Positions 56,119-64,000 are shown, numbered from the stretch's first letter. The stretch: 64,000 bases of DNA from Pseudomonas violetae (GCF_023072615.1 NZ_JAKNRW010000002.1:124001-188000); one strand, 5' to 3'. The notes: generated by a model from the letters alone, not told the origin. Program-made: numbers and translations.

Positions 56119-56779
56119 GGGGGTTCTCCCCGTCCCGCGGCAAGCCACGGAACATATCGGTGTACAGCGCGTACACCACTTTGGAGGCGTGAATCACGGC
56201 AGCCTGGTCGCAAGGATCATCGAGAGTGTTCATTAGCCGGCGATAGGTCTGCATGTGCTCAATATCCAGCGAACCATGGGAACTGAGGTAACTGAAGGCG
56301 CTTTGCGGCAAGTCAAGGCGGTCGCGGATGCTGTCGGCGGCATGGGTCGCCAGGGCGATGCTGGTGCCTTCAAGCACATTGACCATGCCGAACAGGCCGA
56401 CCGGGTTGTCCCGGGCTATCAGGTCGTAGAGGAAACTGACCATCAATTCAATCGGCAAGGACGGACGACCGTCGCGCACCGCCTCTTTGTCGCCGCCGCA
56501 GGCTTCGATGTCGTTGAGCACCCATTGTTCGTGGCCGTATTCGTCTTCGATGTACTCACACACCGCTTTGCGCAGCCATTCCAGGCGCAACGGCAAGCGC
56601 GAACCGCAGGCCATCATCAAGGGCACGGTGTGGCGCACATGGTAATAGGCTTGCGCCAGGAAGGCCCGGTAGCTTTCCAGGCTGACCTTGCCCTCGAGGG
56701 CATCACGAATGATCGGCAGATTGAACAGCGCGTGACGTTCTTGTTGAGTAGCTTCTTGCAGCGTATCGAAAAAACTCAT
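56105..56779 (-). CDS. Haem-oxygenase-like diiron oxidase/oxygenase (TenA-/UndA-like)
   Basis: 224 residues, all alpha. It retains the full HDO ligand set: Glu80-x2-His83 (EDEYGHEQW), Glu137 (NVLEGTS) and His168-x3-Asp172-x2-His175 (SSHGSLDIEH). Proteins with this set, such as UndA, SznF and CADD, bind two irons and activate oxygen to decarboxylate, hydroxylate or desaturate. It starts in the ATGA overlap with the ligase gene, hinting that the ligase product is its substrate. Exact reaction unknown; UndA-like oxidative decarboxylation is one option. Confidence 0.82.
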   Translation of the reverse strand: MSFFDTLQEATQQERHALFNLPIIRDALEGKVSLESYRAFLAQAYYHVRHTVPLMMACGSRLPLRLEWLRKAVCEYIEDEYGHEQWVLNDIEACGGDKEAVRDGRPSLPIELMVSFLYDLIARDNPVGLFGMVNVLEGTSIALATHAADSIRDRLDLPQSAFSYLSSHGSLDIEHMQTYRRLMNTLDDPCDQAAVIHASKVVYALYTDMFRGLPRDGENPHAAV

Positions 56780-58257
56780 GACGCAGATTCCTCTGAAAAG
56801 ACAGCTTCTGTCAGTTGCGCGCGGTAACGCTCGACGATGGCGTCCCGGCGTGGTCGGCCATTGGCAGTCAGCAGGCCATTGGCGGGGGTGAACGGTTGAG
56901 CCAGACGCGTCCAGTGGTGGACCTGGGCGTAATCGGGCAAGGCCTCGTTGGCGTGGGCCACGGCGGCGGCCAGGTCTTCATCGGTGCAATCGGGGCGATG
57001 GGGCCAAAGCAGCGCGTGGTTGCCTGGCATCGCTTCGCCGTAGACAAAGGCCTGGGCGATATGACGGCGCTGGGTCAGCTCGGCTTCGACCCATTCGGGG
57101 TTCACGTTGCGCCCATAACTGGTGACGAATTGATGCTTCTTGCGCCCCTTGAGGTAGAGAAAGCCGTCGGCGTCGAATTCGCCGAGATCGCCACTGGGCC
57201 ACCACTCATCGGTGTGCGCAGGCTCGCCCAGATACCCGAGCAAGGTCGCGCCCTTGATCAACACTTCGCCGTCCTCGGCCAGGCGGATGTCCACATGGGG
57301 CAGCGGCCGACCGACACTCCCGGGTCGATGTGCTTGCGGGCGATTGAGGCACACCACCGACGCGCACTCCGACAATCCGTAACCTTCATAAACCGCAAGG
57401 CCGATGCGTTGCGCTCGGTGCAGCAATTCCTCGGAAACCCGCGCTCCGCCCACGGCGGCAAAACGCAGCGGGTAGGGGTTGAAGGCTTTTTGCTCGGCAG
57501 CGCTGACAAGAATCTGCAGCAACTGCGGCACCAGGATCAAACTCTCAGGCACACGGGTGGCCAGGCAACCGAGCAGTTGCGGTATATCAACACCGCTGGC
57601 CCCCTGAATGCCCAGGGTTTTCTGGCTGGGCAAGCTCAATTTTGCACCGGCATACAGCGCGGCATAGCAGCCTAGGTTTTCCAGCAGAATCGCCAGTGGT
57701 AGAAGCGCGAGGTGATGCTGCGCATGGGTAGGCTGACTGGCCTGATCCAGTTCCCGGGCAACCTGCAGAATGCTCGCGGCACTCAGGCACACGCCTTTGG
57801 GCGTGCCAGTGGTGCCCGAGGTGAAGGTCAGTTTGGCGGTGCCTTCGGGCATGCGGCTCGGGCCGCTGAAGGTGCGGCGCCAGAACTCGCCGGTTTTCTC
57901 GTACCCGGCCGATTGCAGTTCAGTTTCCAGAGCTGGCTCGGCAATCACCAGGGAGGCCTGGCTTTGCTTCAGGCAATGTTTGCGTTGAGCCGGGCTGAAG
58001 AAAGGGGGCAACGTCAGGCAGGTCAGACCTTCGAACAGCACGGCCAGGTCCCAGAGTATCGCATCGACACCGTTGTCCAGGGCCAGGGCAACCACCTTGA
58101 CGTTTTCGTCGCGCAGGCGCTGCTGGCGATACACCACCTCTGCGTATAACGTGGCGTAGTCCAGTTTCAGATGATCCCCCCACACAGCGATGGCATTGGT
58201 CTTACTTTCGGCATGGCCGCGCAAGGTCCTCTTGAAGTGCTCTATTTCAGGCGACAT
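56776..58257 (-). CDS. AMP-dependent acyl-ligase-like protein
   Basis: 493 residues from the ATG at 58257, which overlaps the previous gene; the frame is open to 58398. ANL-family motifs: TFTSGTTGTPKGV (P-loop), YGLSECASV (A5), WWPSGDLGEFDADGFLYLKGR (A7-A8). The A10 lysine that contacts the adenylate is replaced: LLTANGRPRR has Arg468 where SGK is expected. It may therefore act as an acyltransferase-like or a slow/altered adenylating enzyme. No carrier protein is nearby. Confidence 0.85.
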   Translation of the reverse strand: MSPEIEHFKRTLRGHAESKTNAIAVWGDHLKLDYATLYAEVVYRQQRLRDENVKVVALALDNGVDAILWDLAVLFEGLTCLTLPPFFSPAQRKHCLKQSQASLVIAEPALETELQSAGYEKTGEFWRRTFSGPSRMPEGTAKLTFTSGTTGTPKGVCLSAASILQVARELDQASQPTHAQHHLALLPLAILLENLGCYAALYAGAKLSLPSQKTLGIQGASGVDIPQLLGCLATRVPESLILVPQLLQILVSAAEQKAFNPYPLRFAAVGGARVSEELLHRAQRIGLAVYEGYGLSECASVVCLNRPQAHRPGSVGRPLPHVDIRLAEDGEVLIKGATLLGYLGEPAHTDEWWPSGDLGEFDADGFLYLKGRKKHQFVTSYGRNVNPEWVEAELTQRRHIAQAFVYGEAMPGNHALLWPHRPDCTDEDLAAAVAHANEALPDYAQVHHWTRLAQPFTPANGLLTANGRPRRDAIVERYRAQLTEAVFSEESAS

Positions 58258-58924
58258 GGCTGGATTCCTCGATGGACGCTGGCAACCCCAGTCGGTTGAA
58301 CATCCCGATGTTGCGCAAATGAATGAAGCCGGCGCGGATATTGCCAACGTGCACCCAGGGTTTGCTTTCGTAATAGCTGCCCCAACTGTGGCGGTCATCG
58401 CCCAACCGGGCGGGATCGGCGGCGCAAAGGGTCACGGGTTTCAAGCCCAGGCGGTGAAAGCTGTTCACCAGACCGATGTTGCCGGTGAACGCCACCCACT
58501 CCAGGCCGCCCATGGCCAAAAGGTAAGTGATGGCGATGATGCTCATTCGCGCACTCCCCGTGTCGCTGGCAGCCAGATTGCCCACTTCGACGATGCCCCT
58601 GCGGTCTACTGCACAATCGGCCGCGGCACTGATCAGCGGGTCGACCGGCTCGTCCAGGTAGCGCTCGAGAAACAGCGGTTCCCGGCTCGCCAACCGCACG
58701 CCGGCCACTGCACAGAGTTCACCTGAGGCGTTATTCATGCCGAACAGCTCCGGCATGAAATTACGGATGTCGGCCCCATGGGCCTTGCGGAAACGCTGCT
58801 GGATAAAAGCTTCCAGGACGGGGCGCAAGGGCTCTTCCGGCAGAGCTCGGGCCAAGCTCATCTGCGGGGTTTCGGCTTGGCCGAAATGCAGGGGCAGAGC
58901 AATGTTCCAGTTAAAATCGGGCAT
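58247..58924 (-). CDS. Thermostable hemolysin-family protein (GNAT-like fold)
   Basis: 225 residues, from ATG 58924 with a GGAGG site; the frame opens at 58969. Matches the T_hemolysin family (delta-VPH of Vibrio) with the patterns NFMPELFGMNN, ACAVDRRGIVEVGNLA, GLEWVAFTGNIGLVNSFHRLGL. The family is named for a lytic protein but its fold is acyltransferase-like, and no signal peptide exists here. First gene of the seven-gene operon. Confidence 0.8.
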   Translation of the reverse strand: MPDFNWNIALPLHFGQAETPQMSLARALPEEPLRPVLEAFIQQRFRKAHGADIRNFMPELFGMNNASGELCAVAGVRLASREPLFLERYLDEPVDPLISAAADCAVDRRGIVEVGNLAASDTGSARMSIIAITYLLAMGGLEWVAFTGNIGLVNSFHRLGLKPVTLCAADPARLGDDRHSWGSYYESKPWVHVGNIRAGFIHLRNIGMFNRLGLPASIEESSHVA

Positions 58925-58971
58925 TGGAAGACGCCTCCCGGGAAAGTGTGGAAGGAGTATCCGAGGCATTT

Positions 58972-58988
58972 CTTAACGGAGTCTGAAG
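58972..58988 (+). promoter_or_regulatory. Candidate regulator site, copy 1 (CTTAAC-N5-CTGAAG)
   Basis: CTTAAC-GGAGT-CTGAAG on the plus strand, 48 bases before the start of the seven-gene operon. Hexamers separated by 5 bases resemble the (C/T)TTAA(G/T)-N5-(C/T)TTAA(G/T) layout of PmrA/QseB-type boxes. Confidence 0.5.
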
Positions 58989-59014
58989 GTAGCCAAAAGA
59001 TCGGGCGGGCCTGT

Positions 59015-59031
59015 CTTCAGATTGCCTTAAG
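59015..59031 (-). promoter_or_regulatory. Candidate regulator site, copy 2 (CTTAAG-N5-CTGAAG)
   Basis: Read on the minus strand: CTTAAG-GCAAT-CTGAAG, the same motif as at 58972 but in opposite orientation, with nearest ends 26 bases apart. Both fall between the divergent seven-gene operon and the cytochrome b561 gene. Confidence 0.55.
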
Positions 59032-59127
59032 ACTAGGTAGGCAGGCTCGCGCCATTCGGTTCGCTTACCGAACGAAAACGGGCTGCGCGAATGAGTCCGC
59101 AGCCACATTAACGTTCAAGAGGCCTTT

Positions 59128-59682
59128 ATGACTCGCGATTCACTCGCTCACAACCGCTACGGAAAACTCTCGATCACCTTGCACTGGCTGATGCTGGGGC
59201 TGTTTGTCGGCGTCTATGCCTGTATCGAGATCAGGGGCTGGCTTCCCCGCCAGCATCCATTGAAGGGCCCCTTGCTGGGGACCCATGCCCTGTTTGGACT
59301 GGCGGTTTTCGCCTTGGTGTGGGTGCGGTTACTCGGTCGTTTACAAAAGCGCCCGCCCATTTCGCCTCGCCCCCCTGCCTGGCAGACTGCCCTGGCCCAC
59401 CTGACCCATCTGGCGCTTTATGTGCTGATGATAGTGACGCCCCTGCTCGCCTGGCTGATGCTGAGTGCTGCGGGCAAACCGATACCGTATTTTGCTTTCA
59501 CCTTGCCCTCGCCCATCGCAATCGACCCAGATATGGCTAAGCAATTGAAATACTGGCATGAATGGTTGGGCAGCGCCGGGTACTGGCTGATTGGCGTGCA
59601 CGCTTGCGCCGGGGTTTTCCACCACTATTGGATGCGCGATAACACCCTTACCCGAATCCTGCCCAAGCGCTTTGTACCCTAG
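59128..59682 (+). CDS. Cytochrome b561-type membrane haem protein
   Basis: 184 residues with four helices. The histidines in TLHWLML (helix 1), GTHALFGL (helix 2), LTHLALYVLM and the final GVHACAGVFHHYWM supply the haem ligands of the YodB/CybB family. It moves electrons between quinone and a partner. Shares the promoter region with the seven-gene operon. Confidence 0.9.
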   Translation: MTRDSLAHNRYGKLSITLHWLMLGLFVGVYACIEIRGWLPRQHPLKGPLLGTHALFGLAVFALVWVRLLGRLQKRPPISPRPPAWQTALAHLTHLALYVLMIVTPLLAWLMLSAAGKPIPYFAFTLPSPIAIDPDMAKQLKYWHEWLGSAGYWLIGVHACAGVFHHYWMRDNTLTRILPKRFVP

Positions 59683-59754
59683 CGCCAAACAGCCTTGACG
59701 ACTGCTGCGCAGTTGAGCCCTAGCACGCGGTTTCGCCGCAGGTCGGCGTGATGC

Positions 59755-60243
59755 TCAAAGGCCGGGGTATTGAGTTTGACTGCCAAGGTTGATTTTTTTC
59801 AACCGGGCACATGACTGACCACCGGCCGGATCCAGCCGAGACAATGGCTTGACGATTGTCAAACTGCAGGGCGCGCGATTGAGCACGCTCTCGGCAGTAC
59901 TGCCGATGAAACGGTCGATGCCGTGTTGATAGGTCGTGCCGAGCACCACCATGTCGAAACCGTGCAACCGGACGAAATGGCTGATCACTGTGTGGGGGAT
60001 ACCGGTCAGCAGGTGTCGATTTTCTTCGATATCGTAGCGTTCAGCGAGCACCTCGAACGCTTCTTCGTGGGTGTCGGTGACCGCGTCTCTCAAGCTGTTT
60101 TCCAAACTCCATGTCGGCACACTCGCCGTCGCCGCGCCCATTACCGCCAATGCTGTGTATCTCTGATCCAGATCAGATTCACCAACCAGCAGCAGCGTAG
60201 AAAGGTATGAACAGCGCGGTTCGTAAAGCGCGCCCCCTTTCAA
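59755..60243 (-). pseudogene. Truncated universal stress protein (C-terminal domain only)
   Basis: The 162-codon frame begins only with TTG and matches the second half of the neighbouring tandem USP: DTHEEAFEVLAERYDI, HLLTGIPHTVISHF and VVLGTTYQHGIDRFIGSTAESVLNRAPCSLTIV. The N-terminal domain is absent, the divergent GNAT gene begins just 21 bases away, and the C-terminal tail runs past the domain into unrelated residues. It may be a decayed tandem USP or a working single-domain form from an internal ATG at 60141. Confidence 0.65.
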
Positions 60244-60263
60244 ACCGATGGAGGATCCCCCCC

Positions 60264-60827
60264 ATGCTGACCGTCAAAGACCACAATGACCGGGCTGCGG
60301 CCGCTTATGCCGCCGTCACCGGAAGGTACTGGATCGAGGCTCTCAAGGACGGTCGCCACATATTGGTCCGGCCGCTGGCGGAGAAAGACCGCGAGCGCGA
60401 ACGGGCCTTTATCCAACGGCTTTCCCCCGAGTCACGACACATGCGTTTTCTTGCGCAAATCAAGGAGCCCAGCGGCGCCTTGCTCGATCAGTTGATGGAC
60501 ACCGACAATCGCCAACGTCTGGCCTTCATCGCCCTGGTACACGAGAACGGACAATTGATCGAGGTCGGTGTCAGTCGCTATGCCGCCACCGATGAACATC
60601 AATGTGAATGCGCTGTTACGGTCGCCGATGAATGGAAACACCTGGGCTTGGGTGCGCTGTTGATGGAGCATTTGATCAAAGCGGCCCGCCAGTACGGTTT
60701 CCGCCAAATGTATTCGGTCGACTCCGCCAGCAATGGGCCGATGCGTGACCTCGCCAGATCACTGGGGTTTGAAACTCACACTGACCCCGAAGACCGCCAT
60801 CAGGTCATTCATCGTCTACAGGTCTGA
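60264..60827 (+). CDS. GNAT N-acetyltransferase
   Basis: 188 residues; ATG 60264 with a GGAGG site. GNAT core with V-ADEWKHLGLGALLMEHLI, a G-loop where the Q/RxxGxG/A motif reads KHLGLGA, and a late RSLGFET helix. Neighbour of stress genes; similar to acetyltransferases next to USPs and acetyl-CoA synthetases in Pseudomonas. Substrate unknown. Confidence 0.85.
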   Translation: MLTVKDHNDRAAAAYAAVTGRYWIEALKDGRHILVRPLAEKDRERERAFIQRLSPESRHMRFLAQIKEPSGALLDQLMDTDNRQRLAFIALVHENGQLIEVGVSRYAATDEHQCECAVTVADEWKHLGLGALLMEHLIKAARQYGFRQMYSVDSASNGPMRDLARSLGFETHTDPEDRHQVIHRLQV

Positions 60828-60835
60828 AGCGTCGT

Positions 60836-60868
60836 CCCGCGATCTTCCGGCCAACGGTTTATCGCGGG
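60836..60868. terminator. Possible hairpin between convergent genes
   Basis: CCCGCGAT and ATCGCGGG form an 8-bp perfect stem around a 17-base loop between the convergent GNAT and USP genes. No T run follows, so its role as terminator is unsure. Confidence 0.4.
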
Positions 60869-60882
60869 GCGATTCAGTTTCG

Positions 60883-61803
60883 CTATTGCAGCGCCCTTCC
60901 CGGCTTGATCGCCAACACACTGCAGGGCGCCCGATGCAACAGCTGCTCGGCGGTGGTCCCCAATAACGCATTCAGCCCCCTGTGTTGCACTGTGCCCATC
61001 ACGATGACATCGGTGTGATGGTCGGCAGCGAACTCGCAAATACTGTTCAGGGGCAGCCCTTCGATAAAATGCCGGCATTGCGGCGGTACGCCGTGGCGTT
61101 CGGCCAATGCCGCAAAAGCCTCGTGCTGCGCGGCGCCCAGAGATTCATAGATGCCGCCAGCCATCGGCAGCGCGCCAAAACCCATGTCCCGGGCATACAC
61201 GACCGTCCAGTCGTACACGTGCAACAGTTCGAGGCGGGACTGACACAAAGCAGCCAGTTTGCTCGCGGCTTCGACAATCTGGTCGTTGAACACCAGATCC
61301 TGGTCTTCGTTGCGCAGTACATCAACGATGGCCAGTACGTTGCGCGGACGCGGATTGAGCGCGTTGGTGACCAGGTGCACCGGCACCGGGCAATCGCGCA
61401 GCAACTGCCAATCCAGGGGAGTGAAAAATACTCGCTTCAATGCCGACTCTTCCTGCGCATCCTTTACGATAAGCGCCAGGGACATCTCGTTGACGAAGTG
61501 CAAAATCTCCTCGAACGGGTGCTGCACCCAAACGACTTCGCTGGTGACGACGATGCCGTGCCGGCTCATCAGTTCGGCCTGTTCCGTGAGCCATTGACTG
61601 TGGCTGCGCAGATAGCCATCACGGGCCAGTTTTAGTGGCTCGGGGGCAAATAGCCCGGCCACCGCCAGTGCCTGGGAATAATCAAATGCCACGATGTGCA
61701 ACGGCAACTGCATGGCGAGCGCCAGTGCGCCAGCCCGGTCGAAGGCCGGGGTACGGGTCATGCCTGAAGGGGCAATCAACAGGACACGCTGAGTCTGCGA
61801 CAT
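60883..61803 (-). CDS. Tandem-domain universal stress protein
   Basis: 306 residues from ATG 61803 (GAGGTG site); the frame is open to 62010. Two USP domains; the first starts RVLLIAPSG and the second ends VIVMGTVQHRGLNALLGTTAEQ with CSVLAIKP. Same arrangement as the paralogue at 31763. An Anr-like half-conserved box is 70 bases upstream. Confidence 0.9.
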   Translation of the reverse strand: MSQTQRVLLIAPSGMTRTPAFDRAGALALAMQLPLHIVAFDYSQALAVAGLFAPEPLKLARDGYLRSHSQWLTEQAELMSRHGIVVTSEVVWVQHPFEEILHFVNEMSLALIVKDAQEESALKRVFFTPLDWQLLRDCPVPVHLVTNALNPRPRNVLAIVDVLRNEDQDLVFNDQIVEAASKLAALCQSRLELLHVYDWTVVYARDMGFGALPMAGGIYESLGAAQHEAFAALAERHGVPPQCRHFIEGLPLNSICEFAADHHTDVIVMGTVQHRGLNALLGTTAEQLLHRAPCSVLAIKPGRALQ

Positions 61804-61872
61804 GGAACACCTCGGCATATGGCTTTCAGGGTAGCGGTCGTCTACAGATTGAATGAACACGTGACGGGCAAC

Positions 61873-61886
61873 TTGATCTTTGTCAG
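61873..61886 (-). promoter_or_regulatory. Degenerate Anr-like box
   Basis: On the minus strand CTGAC-AAAG-ATCAA: one perfect half site and one with three of five matches to TTGAT. 70 bases before the USP start at 61803. Supported mainly by the similar gene's perfect box at 31643. Confidence 0.4.
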
Positions 61887-61904
61887 CTAGCGTCAAGATC
61901 TCAT

Positions 61905-63143
61905 TCAGGACAACAAGATGCCGGACCACATTGCCAGCGTCAGCAGGACCTGACCCGGAATCAGGTACATGGCAAACCGGCGTCCGCCACTGACCCACGC
62001 CACCACACACTTGCTCAGCGAATTACTGCTGACGGCGATCAGCACTGGCATGGCAATGGCGTCGAACGGCAATTGGCCCGACTTTGCCAGAGAGGCAATC
62101 GACGCCGTCGACGCATGGGCATCGGCGAAACCGGTGAAGGTTGCCGTCAACATCAACCCCGCTTCCCCGTAGTGCCTGAGCATCACCGACGACAGAAAGG
62201 TGATGCCGGTCATGGTCAAGGTGACCACCAGCGCCAGCTTGAGATTGAACGCACCGCCGACCTTGATCGGCTGGCTGGCGCTCTTCGCGGTATTGGGAAA
62301 CATCAGACACAAGCCATACAGACCCGTAGCAAGGGCGCCGCACACGAGCGGCCAAAAAACAGGTCGCAGCAGACCGGTGTCGACCGCGCCCAGAATCAAT
62401 CCCACTTGAACGACTGTCGCAAGGTTGGAAAAAATCGCTGCGGCGCTCAGGATCTTAACGTTGGCCGGTTCCTTGCCGGCGATATGGCCCATCGCGGCGA
62501 TAGTCACGGTACTCGAGGCAAACCCGGAGGCGATGGCGCTGATCGCATAGCCGTACCTGGTTCCCAGGGCACGAACGGCAACATGCCCCACTGCCCCTAC
62601 CACCATCAGCAGAACTGTGAGGGTGCAGATGGTGCGCAGGTTGATGCCCCCATAAGGCCCCATGTAGCGATCAGGCGCCAGCGGCAATACCACCAGAGCG
62701 GCAGTCAGCAGGACCAGTGCATCGCGCATTTCAGCCTCGGTCAATTGGCTGCGAGCAAAGTGGTGCAGCTTCTGTCGGTACGCCAGCAACCCCGCCATCA
62801 CCACAGCCATGGCAATCGCCAGTTGGGGCTGACTGCCACACAGGGCCCCCAATACCAATACGGTGAATAAAGCCACTTCACTGGTCAGCCCCGGGTCATC
62901 GCTCAAACTGCGCCAGTACGCCACGGTAATCAGCAGCCCCAGGGTGATCGCCACGGCCGCGACCAGCAGACCGCCACCCACCTGCATCGCCCCATAGCCC
63001 AATAGTGCGGTAATCGCGAACGTACGCAACCCGGCGCAGGCACGGCTTTGTCCTTGGCCTTTGTGCCGCTCGCGCTCAAGACCGACCAGCAGGCCAATTC
63101 CAAGCGCAGTCGCAGCTCCCGTGATACCCAGGGTCTCGATCAT
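61905..63143 (-). CDS. MgtC/SapB-family membrane protein with DUF4010
   Basis: 412 residues. The N-terminal MgtC-like module reads GIGLLVGLERER and LRTFAITALLGY; the rest (about 170-412) is a DUF4010 domain with eight to ten helices (GFASSTVTIAAMG, TGFADAHASTASIASLA). Role unknown (ion balance or stress are inferences). Separated by 37 bases from the alcohol dehydrogenase, so probably in one operon with it. Confidence 0.85.
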   Translation of the reverse strand: MIETLGITGAATALGIGLLVGLERERHKGQGQSRACAGLRTFAITALLGYGAMQVGGGLLVAAVAITLGLLITVAYWRSLSDDPGLTSEVALFTVLVLGALCGSQPQLAIAMAVVMAGLLAYRQKLHHFARSQLTEAEMRDALVLLTAALVVLPLAPDRYMGPYGGINLRTICTLTVLLMVVGAVGHVAVRALGTRYGYAISAIASGFASSTVTIAAMGHIAGKEPANVKILSAAAIFSNLATVVQVGLILGAVDTGLLRPVFWPLVCGALATGLYGLCLMFPNTAKSASQPIKVGGAFNLKLALVVTLTMTGITFLSSVMLRHYGEAGLMLTATFTGFADAHASTASIASLAKSGQLPFDAIAMPVLIAVSSNSLSKCVVAWVSGGRRFAMYLIPGQVLLTLAMWSGILLS

Positions 63144-63180
63144 GAGGCGCCCATTCGCCAGGCGAAATCATGTTCAATTC

Positions 63181-64000
63181 TCACGGCGTTATCGCCACCT
63201 TCATCACCCCGTCTCGTTGGTGAGCAAACAGGTCATAGGCTGCTTCGATGTCGTCGAGTCTGTAGCGGTGAGTCACCAGGGGCGACAAATCCACACCACC
63301 ACTGTTCACCACCGCCATCAGGCGCCGCATGCGTTCCTTGCCGCCGGGGCACAGGGTGGTGACGATGCTGTAGTCCCCCAGCCCTGCGGCGAAGGCGTCC
63401 AGCGGGATGCGCAGATCGCTTGAGTAAACCCCGAGACTGGACAAGCGACCGCCTGGACGCAGAACCCGCAGAGCCGACTCAAAAGTCCCTTGGGTGCCCA
63501 GCGCCTCGATGGACACATCGACGCCACGACCATCGGTCAGGGCCATGATCTGCTCGACGACATTGCCGTCCTTGAAATTGACCACATGGGTCGCACCCAA
63601 CTGCCGCGCGACGTTCATGCGCTCGGCCACGGCGTCAACGCCAATGATCGTGCTCGCGCCCTTGAGACGTGCGCCGGCCACCGCGCACAGGCCGATCGGT
63701 CCGAGGGCAAATACGGCAACAGTATCACCGATGCTCACTTCGCCGCGCTCGGCCCCGGAAAAACCGGTGGACATGATGTCCGGACACATCAGCACCTGCT
63801 CATCGCTGAGGCCGTCGGGAATTGGGCACAAATTGGCAAGCGCGTCCGGTACCAGGACGTATTCGGCCTGGCAGCCGTCAATGATGTTGCCAAACTTCCA
63901 GCCGCCCGTGGCGCGAAAGCCGTGGCGGGTATCCGGGCCGTCCTGGGAAGCGCAGCCGCACAGGCAGGCGTAACTTTGTCCGCTGGGGGTAATGGCACCG
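63181..64000 (-). CDS. Zinc-dependent alcohol dehydrogenase, 5' part outside window
   Basis: At least 273 residues in one frame reaching the window edge, so the N-terminus lies outside. The visible part has cysteines YACLCGC, the MCPIPDGLSD linker, the Rossmann part VAVFALGPIGLCAVAGA, the conserved GVDVSIEALGTQGTF and the C-terminal LVTHRYRLDDIEAAYDLF. Medium-chain NAD(P)-linked family such as fermentative or threonine-type dehydrogenases. Next to stress and Anr-type genes, an anaerobic role is reasonable. The dehydrogenase remnant at 7433 has a different C-terminus, so it is a different paralogue. Confidence 0.9.
   Translation of the reverse strand, partial: GAITPSGQSYACLCGCASQDGPDTRHGFRATGGWKFGNIIDGCQAEYVLVPDALANLCPIPDGLSDEQVLMCPDIMSTGFSGAERGEVSIGDTVAVFALGPIGLCAVAGARLKGASTIIGVDAVAERMNVARQLGATHVVNFKDGNVVEQIMALTDGRGVDVSIEALGTQGTFESALRVLRPGGRLSSLGVYSSDLRIPLDAFAAGLGDYSIVTTLCPGGKERMRRLMAVVNSGGVDLSPLVTHRYRLDDIEAAYDLFAHQRDGVMKVAITP

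Noticed and set aside
60163..60176. CTGATCCAGATCAG, similar to an Anr box
   Set aside because: Both outer positions mismatch TTGAT/ATCAA and it lies in the coding frame of the truncated stress protein, encoding a D-L-D-Q segment, so a chance match is simpler.
61080..61640. Plus-strand 217-codon frame opposite the universal stress protein at 61 kb
   Set aside because: Antisense to conserved USP domains and lacking a start signal.

Overview
The window looks like a chromosomal segment of a fluorescent-group Pseudomonas. The grounds are GC-rich coding, translationally coupled operons, tandem universal stress proteins with an Anr-type box, an ETHE1-like/FisR sulfide module, a TonB-dependent siderophore receptor, a serralysin-type RTX exoprotein with its own ABC/HlyD/TolC exporter, and a VAEGGSD-repeat small exported protein. 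No rRNA, tRNA, CRISPR array, prophage or intact insertion sequence was seen. Species cannot be fixed from the sequence alone.

Layout. 1-7.4 kb (minus strand): a basic amino acid antiporter (cut by the window edge), two different PLP-dependent Orn/Lys/Arg decarboxylases and a bifunctional NAD(P)HX repair enzyme, preceded by the decayed 3' end of a zinc alcohol dehydrogenase. 8.0-10.4 kb: a hybrid kinase fused to a FixJ/LuxR-like output. 10.5-17.4 kb: an OmpR-type two-component pair divergent from a PepSY / DUF2271 / membrane flavoreductase / ApbE set and a VIT1-type metal transporter. 17.4-30.4 kb: a 1973-residue secreted animal-type haem peroxidase with RTX repeats, a convergent NarL-type kinase/regulator pair and the three-gene type I exporter. 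30.5-41.9 kb: assorted single genes (flavin monooxygenase, stress protein behind an Anr box, glyoxalase-like protein, siderophore receptor, repeat peptide, GGDEF-EAL protein, LysR/Rid pair, small membrane protein).

42.7-51.5 kb is a sulfur block. Cystathionine beta-synthase and gamma-lyase, which can release H2S, run towards a sigma-54 regulator with a FisR-like cysteine triad. FisR faces a persulfide dioxygenase, a DUF442-SQR fusion, a TauE exporter, split YeeE/YedE halves and DUF2892. A canonical -24/-12 promoter and a perfect palindrome lie between regulator and targets. Together these could make, sense, oxidise and export reactive sulfur.

52.6-58.9 kb is a compact seven-gene minus-strand operon: thermostable-hemolysin-family protein, acyl-AMP ligase-like protein, haem-oxygenase-like diiron protein with a full ligand set, SDR, TPR lipoprotein-like protein, OmpR-type regulator and kinase. 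Its promoter region, shared with a divergent cytochrome b561 gene, carries two copies of a hexamer-N5-hexamer motif in opposite orientation. This operon is the best candidate here for an undescribed pathway. 59.7-64 kb returns to stress genes: a truncated and a full-length universal stress protein, a GNAT protein, an MgtC/DUF4010 membrane protein and a zinc alcohol dehydrogenase cut by the window edge.
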